Source of the DNA: Trachythela sp. YZ-2020
Taxonomy: Eukaryota; Cnidaria; Anthozoa; Malacalcyonacea; Clavulariidae
Assembly (NCBI GenBank): GCA_016169945.1
Contig: JADLSH010000387.1
Coordinates: 930,001 to 994,000 of the forward strand
DNA: 64,000 nucleotides
Reading direction: 5' to 3'
Part shown: positions 42,401 to 54,400 of the stretch, one piece after another
Numbering within the stretch: position 1 is the first letter of the stretch
Layout: every line of letters starts with the position of its first letter
Position numbers and translations under genes: made by a program
Notes under the pieces: generated by a model
Databases searched by the model: none
What the model saw: only the letters and a program-made list of their open reading frames with translations
What the model was told of the DNA's origin: nothing

Positions 42401-45400
42401 CTCAAATATGGGTGTGTCTATATGTCCCTAAATATCTCAACATACTATAGATACTGTGGACACTATAGATGCTATAGACACTATAAACACTATAGACACT
42501 ATTGCAACTGCTGTAATTTGATTGGCTACGCTACTCGCTATCTAATTGCCGATAGATAGCGAGTGGCGAAACAGCCATCTCCTCGGCGCGATTTTTAACG
42601 AATTTATTTCAATAAATTATAAAAAACGTTTTGAAATGCTGTTTTTTCTTGCTGGTTTCTACTAAAACAATCAGATTTTTCGCTCTCAATTTCTATGAGA
42701 TGATAGTTAATTCGGGCTTCGCCCTCATCAACTAACGAGCTTAAGATCTACGACGACGCGGCAGTCGACAACGCCATATAAATATGTGAATATAAAGAGA
42801 CCGTGATTGAACAACGTTCTTGTTTTAGCTCACAGCTTTTTATTCATGACTTTTAAAACGTTTCAACTGCAGTTATCGACTACAATGCAGGCTGTAAAAA
42901 CAAACGCGAAATGCAGCTATTCATCCTTCTGACTTGCCGTCGTCCTGAGGACGTAAAAATGCTCTAGTTGGCGTCGTTAACAAGACAGAGACGACGTCGA
43001 GAATTCTCTTGGGACTACAAGTTTTTCCACTGCTTTATTACAAGCGAAAAACTTCATTGTTAGAAGGGCCGCGTCGTCGACGTTGGCGTTGTAGATCTTA
43101 AGCTCGTTACTATCACCTCATAGAAATCTTGAGCTCATAATCTAATTGTTAATTAGTATCTAAGTGTCTATAGTATCTATAGTGTCTATGATGTCTATAG
43201 TATCTTATCTATAGTGTCTATAGTGTGTTTAGTATAAATTTCCAGGTGACTATTGATTTTCCTGCATTCTGATTGGTCAAGATTCACTGTCTCTGAAGTG
43301 ATAGTCACTGGTCAGTGACTATCACTTTTTTTTCAAAATGGCTTCTTCGCAAGCTGCCGAATTTAAAACAAAAATCGTTTTTTGAGCCTGATTCAAAGTT
43401 TTAAATGAAAAAAACTGCCGCTAAATTAAAGGAGGATATATTTTTGACATTTTTAAAGGTAAGCGATAACAAATACACTATTTTTCTTCCATGAAAGGCA
43501 GCGTTTTCTTGCTGTTGAAATGTATAAAACTTTTTCCGTACGGCTCAACCACTCAAGTGTTTATTTTGAAAATTATTCGTTTTATCCTCATTTATATCGT
43601 TATATTCAGCAAAAACCTAGCTGTGATATATTTTTAAAACCATTCTACTTTGTATTTGAGCCCTTCCAAAGTATTTTTCTCACGAAATTGTTTGTTTTTG
43701 TTTCGCTTCGATATATTTTTGACACTCGTCTTTTGCCGGCATGTTTTTAATAACCGGCCGCTGAGAAAAGCGCTGAATTTTGTCCTTTTGCCTTTTCAAC
43801 TGACCTCATAACTTTCTGTGTTTGTTTTTCTCTTTGAAATTTATACTAAAACAATTAGTCGCCTCAGGCTCGGTGATTACAAGCCTATATTCACTTCGCC
43901 TTCGGCTCAGTGAATATAGGCTTGTAATCACCTCGCCTTCGGCGACTAATTGTTAAATAGTGTGCGTGTAATGTGTATAGTGTGTATAGTGTGTATAGTG
44001 TGTATAGTGTGTATAGTGTGTATAGTGTGTATAGTGTGTATAGTCTCTATTGTCTCTATAGTGTCTATAGTGTCTATAGTGTCTGTAGTGTCTATAGTGT
44101 CTATAGTCTCTATGGTGCCTATAGTGTCTATAGTCTCTGTAGTCTCTATATAGTGTCTATAGTGTCTATAGTGTCTATAGTCTCTATGGTGTCTAGAGTG
44201 TGTATAGTCTCTATAGTGTATATAGTGTCCATAGTCTCTATAGTATCTATAGTGCATGTCTATAGTCCCTATAGTGTCTATAGTCTCTATAGTCTCTATA
44301 TAGTGTCCATAGTCTCTATAGTATCTGTAGTGCATGTCTATAGTCCCTGTAGTGTCTATAGTATCTATAGTATCTATAGTCCCTATAGTGTCTATAGTCT
44401 CTATAGTGCCTATAGTGTTCATAGTGTCTATAGCATCTATAGTACCTATAGTACGTTGAGATATTTAGGGACATATAGACACACCCAAAATTTCAAAATT
44501 TCCTGGTGGAGAATCGCTGCACCTCCGTGAAATTGCCGTTCTTCCACTACCACTGAAAATGAACACTTCTAAGGGGCATACCTATCCTCTGAGGTGTACA
44601 CTATTGAAAATTTCTTAGAATAGGCCCTGAGAAAGAGTTGGTCAACGCTCTACCGAAAGTCGTGGGTTTTCTCCGTGTACTCCAGTTTCCTCCCACAGGG
44701 AATGTTGACAGGTTGGGTTGGGATTATGCCAAACTAAGGGGCCGACCATTTAACTTTTGAGGGGGTGATTTCCTGTCGGAAGGATTTTTTTTTTCTGGGG
44801 TCCTTATGTTCAGGAACTTTTTTCCTATCCCTTCATTATGCACGATATTTTTTTTGCCACTCTTTCTTTCTCAGCATTTTTTTTTCAACAGCTTATATTA
44901 TTTACTGATTCTTTAATAATAGTCAACGTTGAGTTTTCTAGCTTTAATTTGCATTGCTTTTAATAATACATATTGCTATGAAGTATTTCACATTTGGTTT
45001 ATTCAATATATTTAAAAAAGGTCTTTTAATATAAGATCTTGCGGGAAGCACCTATAAATGAAATCCATTACACTAATAGGTGGACTGCTGACAAGAGCCT
45101 GAATATTGGTTTCTTTATATAGCTGACTCGATATATCTATAGTAGACTATGAAATAGCCCTTATTAAAGGTATTAATTGAAATACATCCTGAATATTATA
45201 TTTTTAGTTTTTTACAAAAACTGGTTCAGTGCCCAAAAGATAATGGATTGTTTATAAACCTAGACAATCAATGGGTATTTTATAATAAGAGTTTCTGGCA
45301 GGGGCATACACACTGTGGGAATAGCCCCTGGGACAGTTTGTCCTCCAGTCTCCTTGATTGCAAATCATCTTGTTCTGGTAGTTGTCGATAATGCCTTTAA

Positions 45401-48400
45401 CCAGTCCCTGAAAATCAAACCAGCTGATCTTGTGGGACTGGTCAAATCGATCCCTGCAACCATGCTGTTTTGCAACATTCCCCCCCCCCCCCCACCAAAT
45501 ACTGGGGCAGGATATTTTTTCCCCCAGTTTGTTAGTGCAGGTATTTTGTTGTTCAGAATAGCCTTGCAGGAATTTTTTTTTCAAAATCAACCAAACCCCC
45601 CTCAAAAGTTAAATGGCCGGCCCCTAACTCTTCCATCGTAGCTGTGCTGCGTGATCAGACATGGTTGGTCAGGTTGAGCTGCGTCTTTCGTAATTCAGCT
45701 CAACTCTCAGCTGCAAGTCAGGATGCACACCCCCACTTACTTACATTGAAACATTAAATAAGGCAACAAACAGTAATATATTTTGTGATTAAAAATGTTT
45801 TATTTAACTTGTTCATACATGCATGACATTGTATCACTAACACACACTAATACACACAATACACAAGATAAAATCCCTCGATAAAATCATTCATGTTCAT
45901 TTTTTATTAGCATACTGACAAGTGTGCGGTCCACTGCCCCCAAAACTTCGACTCACAAATGCATTCCAAACTTGCTTTTCTAATTTGCAGGCCGTACAAT
46001 CGGGCGCGGCAAACATCTATGGAAAAACGAATAGTATAAATTACTGCGATATCACATAGGTTGATTTCACCAGGCACTATCGTGCAGCAGATGGTGCTCA
46101 ACCGGGTGCAGTTATCAGAGCGCGAAAACGATGTTAATTCCGGTTTTTCAATTTCATTTTATGTAGATAATATGTAGATAATGTCAGTGGTAGTATTAAT
46201 CTGTAGTAGTCTTAATTGAATTCGATGACAATTGAATTTGATTATTGAATTGAGTTAAGTATAGAGCTCCATCCGCTATCCTGTAACGCTTACAGTAAGT
46301 GCAATATGTAACCCTGACCCGACACCAATGTTTGTCCTATTACTACGTTTTAAAGTGATATTTCAAACGTGAGGTTCCAGTGACAGTGTATAGGTAGTCA
46401 GTCTGCAATACGCTACCGTGAAGTTTCGTCAACTGGCACTTCGTCACGAGGTTAGTTGTTGTTACGAACAACAGTTGTTGTGTCGAACAACCTTCGCTCG
46501 GAACATCGAAATTTTCCGTTAATTACAAAACTGAAAGAAGTGTATTCGACTTACATGTGAATAAAACCTGCACAGTACAAACCAGAACCACAAGGTCTAG
46601 TGGCATGACACGTATCACCATGCTTGCCAGGTGCGCGACATTTGTGTTTACCGGCTTCGCACGTCAAGCCTGATCTACAATGACAGAATGCACTGCAGCC
46701 TTCTCCCACGCCTTTATTATCACTGCATCCCCACCAAAGACAAGTGTAGTGTTTAGAAACACTAGCACTGCAGTATCAGTATGCTTGCTTTGTTCATGAC
46801 TGCCTGAAACAAGAGTAAAATATTTCAGTATATTAGTGGGTTTCACTATAAACACTATCGTGCAGCAGATGGTGGTCTACCAGCAGTTATCACAGTGAGA
46901 AAATAATGTTAATCCTTTTCATTGTATGAAGCAGTCTTATATTTGGTGGCCAATAAATAAAATTGAGAGATGCAGTTAAATATACTTGCTTGCTCCTACA
47001 TCAATGATAACAACATTTCTGAAGTTGACCATGCACCAATCAGCCGCTTGCATATTTAATGCTAGATTTAGAAATACCTACCAATATGATTTAAATACTC
47101 TGCCTGGAATTCCAGCTCTTTGAAGTTCTCTGTATAGTGACTTGACTGACTTTAAATTCAGCGTTTCCCAAACTTTTATGATGGCGCGCTGTTGGTTTCT
47201 CTACTTCTGATTGGTTGCTTCAGCCTCAGGGTCATTTAATGTATATCAGTGTTTAAATAGAGTGTGTCTAATGCTTGTTGCATGGCAATTGGTGTATTTT
47301 CGGGTTAAGTTATTTATGCCTGATGATGATCGTTTTTTGTTATTAATCCTTACAGTATATAACGACCAATTCATTTGACTCATTATTGCCACTATAAAAA
47401 TGATTTATTTCTTCGGCTTTTGTGCTCAGACCTTAGATGAGAAAGTAAGTAATTTCGGAAAGTTACGATATTTAATTACTTAGAACGATTTTTCATGATC
47501 AGGTCCTGGTCTGGTAACTACGGTGCATCACGGTCATAACTATGAATATTCGGTCGGTTGATCAGTGCGGTGTGCACAGATCGATAATTTGTCTGCAATT
47601 AAGATTTACAAAACTGATATATTGTGGGTGTAAACCAGCCTGAAATCTACTGTTGAAAACGGCGTGAAAGGCCAAAACAAATGTTCTGATACACATCCCT
47701 TTTACATGATGATAACATAAACACTTTTAATCTATATGAGGGTTCCACACTTTCACTAATTAAAGGCTGGTTCACATATAATCGCCCCGATCGCCCGAAT
47801 CGCTTGAAATAGTGCGCGGGCGATCCGTGCGATTATATGTGAACACACGTTTCAAGTTGTGGGACGATCCAGACGATCGCGATCGCCACTGATCGCCCCA
47901 ATAGAACACTGCTCTATCGGGGCGATCGAGAAAAAGCCACGGGCGATCGCGTGCGATCATATGTGAACATGGCCAGGCGATTCGGACGATTCGGGCGATC
48001 GAAATATGCCCCAAAATGCACTGCATGTAGCGAATATACATATCGAGTCAAGGAATGGCCGTGTGAAATTGAACTCACATGCGATCAGGTGCGATCATAT
48101 GTGAACAGCGAAGCGATCGAATCGTCTCGATCGCTTCCACATTTTTTGACGCGATTCGGGCGATCGGGGCGATTATATGTGAACCAGCCTTTAAGCACTA
48201 TCGTTCAGGAGATGGTGCATGGTCAACCTGCAGTTATCAGAGTGAAAAAATAGTGTTAATTCGGTGTACAAACACACGCAATATTTGGACGCATCACTAC
48301 ATCCCTATGCATGGTGGTCAACAGTCAACCGGCAGTTATCACAATAAGAAAATAAAGTTAATTATTTTCATTGTATGAAGTAGTCTTGTATTTGGTGGCC

Positions 48401-51400
48401 AAATTATGATATTCCTCAGCACCCTCTCAGATATATAATGTGATTCAACTTTTCCTCGTATATTTCGACTCCGGCCAAGTCAACCCTGATTGGTAAACGA
48501 CCGCAAAAACAAAAAACGTGCAACCGCCTTCCAGGTGCCTTTCATATTGTCTTGTTCAAATTTATCAATAAACGATATCTTTTCAAACTAACGAGTTTGG
48601 AAGACAAATATTGTCTTATTCAATTTTACCAATAAACGATAACTTTTCAAACTAATGAATTTGGAAGAGAAAAACCTTTTCCAAGGAACAACAAATAGCC
48701 AAGTTTTTCGTGTTCAGTTAAAGTCATTAAACGAGACATTACGTTCAAAAACTGATTTGTAATACTAATTTCAGCCGGACATGAATATAACGCGATCGAA
48801 TTTCAAAGCATTTTTAATTTTTTTATGCCAAATACCTAATTAGGTAAATTGGCCTTTATTGTGCCGCGAAAGAGGCCGCAAAATTTGTTTGAGCAGTGAA
48901 CATAATTATGATCAAAATTTAGAATATATTTACCTTTATCCCATACACTAGCATCATCCTATAGAGTATTTATACATGAACTTGTGGTTAGAACGTTTTT
49001 CACCGTAGGTGATTTATGAGTGTTCCTTTGCAAGAAGGGGTGTGTTATAGTGATGTTTAAAACCGTAACAGGGCCGTAGCGAGGGGTACTTAATTGGGGT
49101 GTGCGGTAGCCCCAAACGTATTCTATGAAGTTCATCAATATTTTCTTAAACTTTATGAAAATGGAATCCAATTATATTTCCTATTTACTATATATATTCA
49201 AACAGAAACGGGTAAAGGTACTGTAGTTTACGTTGCCAAAGTAAAGTCTAAAGAGTAAAGAAGTATACAAGCATGCACTGGTACAATATCTCCGGTTCAA
49301 CTTCCTTTATACTTCAAATAAACAGACCTATAGATATATAGTTGATTATCTATAAATATAGAAACCGCCTTTGGCTATATACGTTCAATTTTGATCCCGT
49401 ATGGTGCATCCATTTAACAAGTATCGACATACAGCTATTGTACTTTGCATGTGTTCTGGCATGTTTTTAACTCAAATTGGTAACTCAATCTAAAAAGGCT
49501 ACTTTTCTTGCTCAACAATATTATAAATAATATTATAAAATTCAAACACTTCTATTTGCGAACTCATACAATGCCAATGAGAATAGATTATTGCTGCGTA
49601 GCAGAACTATACAAAATAACTGCTCAAAATGCCATAAGTTGTTATAGCTATAGCACAATCAATGTTTGCATATTAATAAGATGACAGATTCGGTAAATAA
49701 ACGCACCAAATAATTTGGCTTGTGGGTGTGGGTTAAGATAACATGTCATTTCTAACATACCACACATTTAACAATAATACCATGAGCTCGAGTCGTATAT
49801 GAGATTATATAGGCGACGAGGTGCCGCGTAGCACCGAGTCAGCCGTCCCGAACGGTGTTAACTGTAAACATGATATGGCGAATTTAGCCGGCTATATTTA
49901 CGAATCTAGATGAGTTGATTCAATTGGCAATAAGCGAAGTGAATGGTAGATTTTCGTGTAAAACGTCGACAGATCTTTAAAAAAGCGTTCCATCCGTTTA
50001 GCCTCTCCATAAGTATAACTATAAAATACAAGATAAAGACACTATCGATTCTTTGACTTTGCCGTAGCGATCAAAGTAGTTGCGGTTTCCAAACATCTTT
50101 TAGATCTCACAGATCAGTCTGTTCTGTTCACAGTCACAGCTCAGTTTATTAAAACTCAAAGTAAAATGGTTTTAGACTAACAGTAACATTACTGAAAACT
50201 TCACATCAGTATTTTTATTTGTTTTCATGTAAAACAATAATTGCTTATTGGCTGCAAATTGCGATTTTTCCCCTTTTTTCATTTTGTCTTCGGTTTTGGG
50301 AAAGCTAATTTGGTATAGTTACTCCTCAAATAGTAACTATTTACTCACATTTAGTAAAAAACTGTGCAAGATGTTCAGGCAGTAGCCCTGTTAAAGCCTT
50401 AAACGTCATTATTGCTTCTACTAGCTCCATCATTCCAAATAGTCGAACCATAATTAAAGTGAGGCAACACAAATGCGCTATACATCTTTATCAAAATATG
50501 TCTAGGGACAAATGACTTTGCCCTCCTCAGCAAAGCAATATTATTTGCGATTGTTTTACATTGTGTTTCATTATGCTTGTCCCACTGGATTGTATATTTA
50601 GACTAGTTTCTAAATTTTAAATCTATTTGCTAACTTGTCAACTATAGCCTGCGTGCAGTCCCACTGGAGTCTGGAACTGCACGCAGGCTAGTCAACTATA
50701 TTGCTGGGAGACTTTTGGTTGTGTTTTTATCCGAAAGAAACAGAGAAATCATCCACATATTCAACTTATATTTGTGCAGGCTTAAGATAATATCGGCAAC
50801 ATATTATACAAATTCTGCAATGAAAAAAGTATTTGTACCATGTGAACAGGAGAGTTTTAGTCAGTATTTCCATGGTATTAATTCCATTCCACTTTTTGAT
50901 TGCGTGGAGTGAACTGACACAAATATAAAATCCACCGGAATAAAATATCTCACTCTTCGATTCTCGCGGACTACACGCGAGACTGCACTCCGGAAAAGAA
51001 AACAATATAAAAATGGCGGGAAAAGATATTAAGTCATGCAAGGTGTTTATCGTCTTTAAACACACTAAATTGAGGCAAATTGAAAAAAGTATTTTACCTG
51101 TCCCCACTCTCCTCCGCAGAGGCTTTTTATAGTCTAATACACGAAGGGGTCTAATACACGGAGAGAGCGAGCTTTAATATTTAGTATAACATGAAGTTTT
51201 GAAGCTTCCCGTCTTTCTCCGCGCGCTTGTAATTCATATTCCTCATTATCCGCCATTATCTCTAAGTGTCCCGGAAAACCCCCTTTTATCCTGGCCTAAC
51301 CCGCGAGCCTTCCTGCCCGATCGTGATGCACCTTCAAAACTTCATGTTATCCTAAATATTACAGCTCGCTCTCTCCGTGTATTAGACTATAAAGCGTTCG

Positions 51401-54400
51401 CAAGCCTCTGCGGAGGAGAGTGACCTGTCCCTAAAATGCATTCTGTTATGTCTTGGGACTATATTCTTATTTTGGAAACAAACTACCTCTATTATTATTC
51501 ATTGTTATGTGTTATCGTTTTCTCATTGGCTAAAAACTTGCGAATTATTATCGATATCTGCCGGTGCCCGCGCTATTTTTCAGCGGAAACAGTAATTTGC
51601 AGAGATAATTGGACGGCGCCCGGAATATTCCAGCGGTATATCGCATAAAATTACAAATAAGCGGGAAATTTTGAAGTTTGTTTTGTCTTCAAGTTTTAAT
51701 ATTTACAATGGCTAGTGCTCGTTTCGCAACGTTTTCAAACGAAGAAATTGAGAAAATAGTAGAAAACAAAGACTCGGCAAACACAAAAAAAGCAAATATT
51801 CTCATATTTCTCATGAAATATTCTCATATTTCTTCTGTATTGATATTTATGAACAGTAATAAAATCTTTGTTTTCAATATTTGCTTGTTCTATTCCTCAA
51901 TGCATGTTACAAAATAAATAATAAAACAATTATTGGATGAGGCGGAGCAGGATATCGATAATCAGATAACGTTGACCTTGGTCTGAATAATTATCGATAT
52001 CCTGCTCCGCCTCATCCAATAATTGTTAATAATTCGTAATTAATGCAATTTTTTCGCTCTGTGGAAATTTTACTGTGTAAGATCAACATTGACATTACAC
52101 CATCCAGCATCTCCACTTCTAGTAAGGGTAAGAATCGTTGAAACATTAATTACAAACAATCTTTTTGTTCACCCAACTCATGCTTAGGTCACAAACTACT
52201 TATGGGTAGAAGCAATTCATGTTTGGATAAAAGTGCTAAAACGTAAAAAAACAAGCAATAGCTTTTTTAATGTGGTCAAATAGTTTTCTAAGATGTCAAT
52301 TCCCGTCTCATTAGATGAGAAAACTTAAATGTATTTGATATTTCAATAATGTGAAATATTCTTAATTGTTTTAGTTGCCTCTCCAAAATCAAGGATCATC
52401 CACAAGTAAGTACGTTTTATTACTGTATCTACGCAGCTGAAAAAGTGTGATCAAGCTGAGTGTTACAACAAGAATGAGGAATTATAAGTCAGTCAGTCAG
52501 TCAGGCATTTTCGAATAGGTGAGATCCATAACAATGTGCGAAAATACAGTTTTTTCTATTCTACAATCAGGAAAATCAGTAGCTATCTGCTTTATGTTTT
52601 CTAGATTCCCGCCAAAGTGCTGATTTACCAAAAGACTCAATCCAAACAGTCACATTCGGATCAGGAATCGAGGAATCAACTACATCAACATCGGATTCTT
52701 TCAAACCAACCGGAAGCCATACAACTACACTTACCCCCACAGATGTGGAACAAGGTGAAAATAATTTGGGCACAACCCAAGCTGTCTTGATATCTAATAC
52801 CTCCCAAATAACTCACCAACCATCACACTCGACTCAATCACCTGCATTTGGTTCAGGATTCGGTGACGATACTGATGTTTCCCTTGCTGATGCAGTCCAA
52901 ACAACTAATGCTGTACAAAGTACTGACAAACCAACTGGTGTACCAACTGATGCTCCAAATGATGTAGCAACTGGTGCACCAACTGATGCTGTCCAAACTT
53001 CTGATGCATCAACTGATGCTTTCCAAACTATTGATGTACCAACTGATGGACCAGCTGATGTAGCAACTGAGGGACAAACTGATACACCTACTGGTGGACC
53101 AAGTGATGCACCAACTGATGCAGTTCAAACTACTGATGCACCAACTGAGATGACAACTGAAGGACTAACTGACGCACCAACTGAAGGACCAACTGCCACA
53201 GCAAGTGATGTTGCAACTGATGCACCAACTGATGTTGCAAGTGATGGACCAACTGATATCGCAAGTGATGGACCAACTGATGTTGCAAGTAATGGACCAA
53301 CCCATGCCGCGACGGATGGACCAACTCATATAGCAACTGATGTAGCAACTGATACACCAACTGATGTAGGAACTGATCCAGTAACTAATGCACCAACTGA
53401 TGGACCAACTGAAGGACCAACTGATATTGTAACTGATGTACCAACTGATGTAGTAACTGATACACTAACTGAAGGACCAACTGCTGCACCAACTGATGTA
53501 CCAACTGATGGACCAACTGATGCCCCTACAGGTGTCGCAACTAATGTAGCAACTGGTGCACCAACTGACACAGCAACTGATGTGGCAACTGATGCAGCAA
53601 CTGAAGGACCAACTGATGCACCAACTGATGTCGCAACTGATGGGCCAACTGATGTCGCAACTGACGGACCAACTGATATACCAACTGATGTAGCAACTGA
53701 TGCACAAACCGATGCACCAACTGATAGACCGACTGCTGTCGCAACTGATCGACCAACTGATCGACCAACTGATCGACTAACTGACGGATCAACTGATGTA
53801 GCAACTGATATCGCAACTGATGTAGCAACTGATGTAGCAACTGATGGACCAACTGATGGACCAACTGATGCACCAACTGATGTTGCAACTGATGCACCTA
53901 CTGATGGACCAACTGATGTTGCAACTGATGCACCTACTGATGTAGCAACTGATATCGAAACTAATGTAGCAACTGATGTAGCAACTGATATCGCAACTAA
54001 TGTAGCAACTGATGTCGCAACTGACGGACCAACAGATGCACCATCTGAAGGACCAACTGATGCACCAACTGATGTCGCAACTGATGCACCAACTGATGTC
54101 ACAACTGATGGGCCAACTGATGTACCAACTGATGCACCATCCGATGTACCAACTGATGGCCCGACTACTGTCGCAACTGATCGACCAACTGATCAACCAA
54201 CTGACGGATCAACTGATGCACCAACAGATGGACCAACTGATGTAGCAACTGATATCGAAACTAATGTAGCAACTGATGTAGCAACTGATATCGCAACTAA
54301 TGTAGCAACTGATGTCGCATCTGACGGACCAACTGATGCACCATCTGAAGGACCAACTGATGCACCAACTGATGTCGCAACTGATGCACCAACTGATGTC

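Larger units (their letters stand above)
42409..44487. mobile_element. 2.1-kb TIR element with CTATAGTGT satellite flanks
   Basis: Termini TGGGTGTGTCTATATGTCCC continuing TAAATATCTCAAC are inverted at 44451-44487 with one mismatch in 37. Inside each end lie tandem CTATAG(T/A)(G/T)TCTATAG-type units: about 60 bp on the left (42440-42500) and more than 500 bp on the right (43956-44450), with another block at 43155-43235. Between them sit further hairpins and a TIR element. No transposase. Confidence 0.75.

Noticed and set aside
43946..44530. ORFs of 158 and 185 codons in the CTATAG array
   Set aside because: Low-complexity translations (VYSVYS, TIDTIG) of a simple repeat; no domain or splice context.
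47066..47170. Minus-strand frame with an LYR-like motif (SLYRELQRAG)
   Set aside because: No start codon, no acceptor and no continuation were found; too short to support.
47402..47446. Short plus-strand exon MIYFFGFCAQTLDEK with a GTAAGT donor
   Set aside because: Good donor but no signal-peptide pattern and no partner exon; likely coincidence.
52745..52745. Start of the repeat protein at this position
   Set aside because: It is GTG, and the frame runs on upstream to an acceptor at 52604 and then to a signal-peptide exon.
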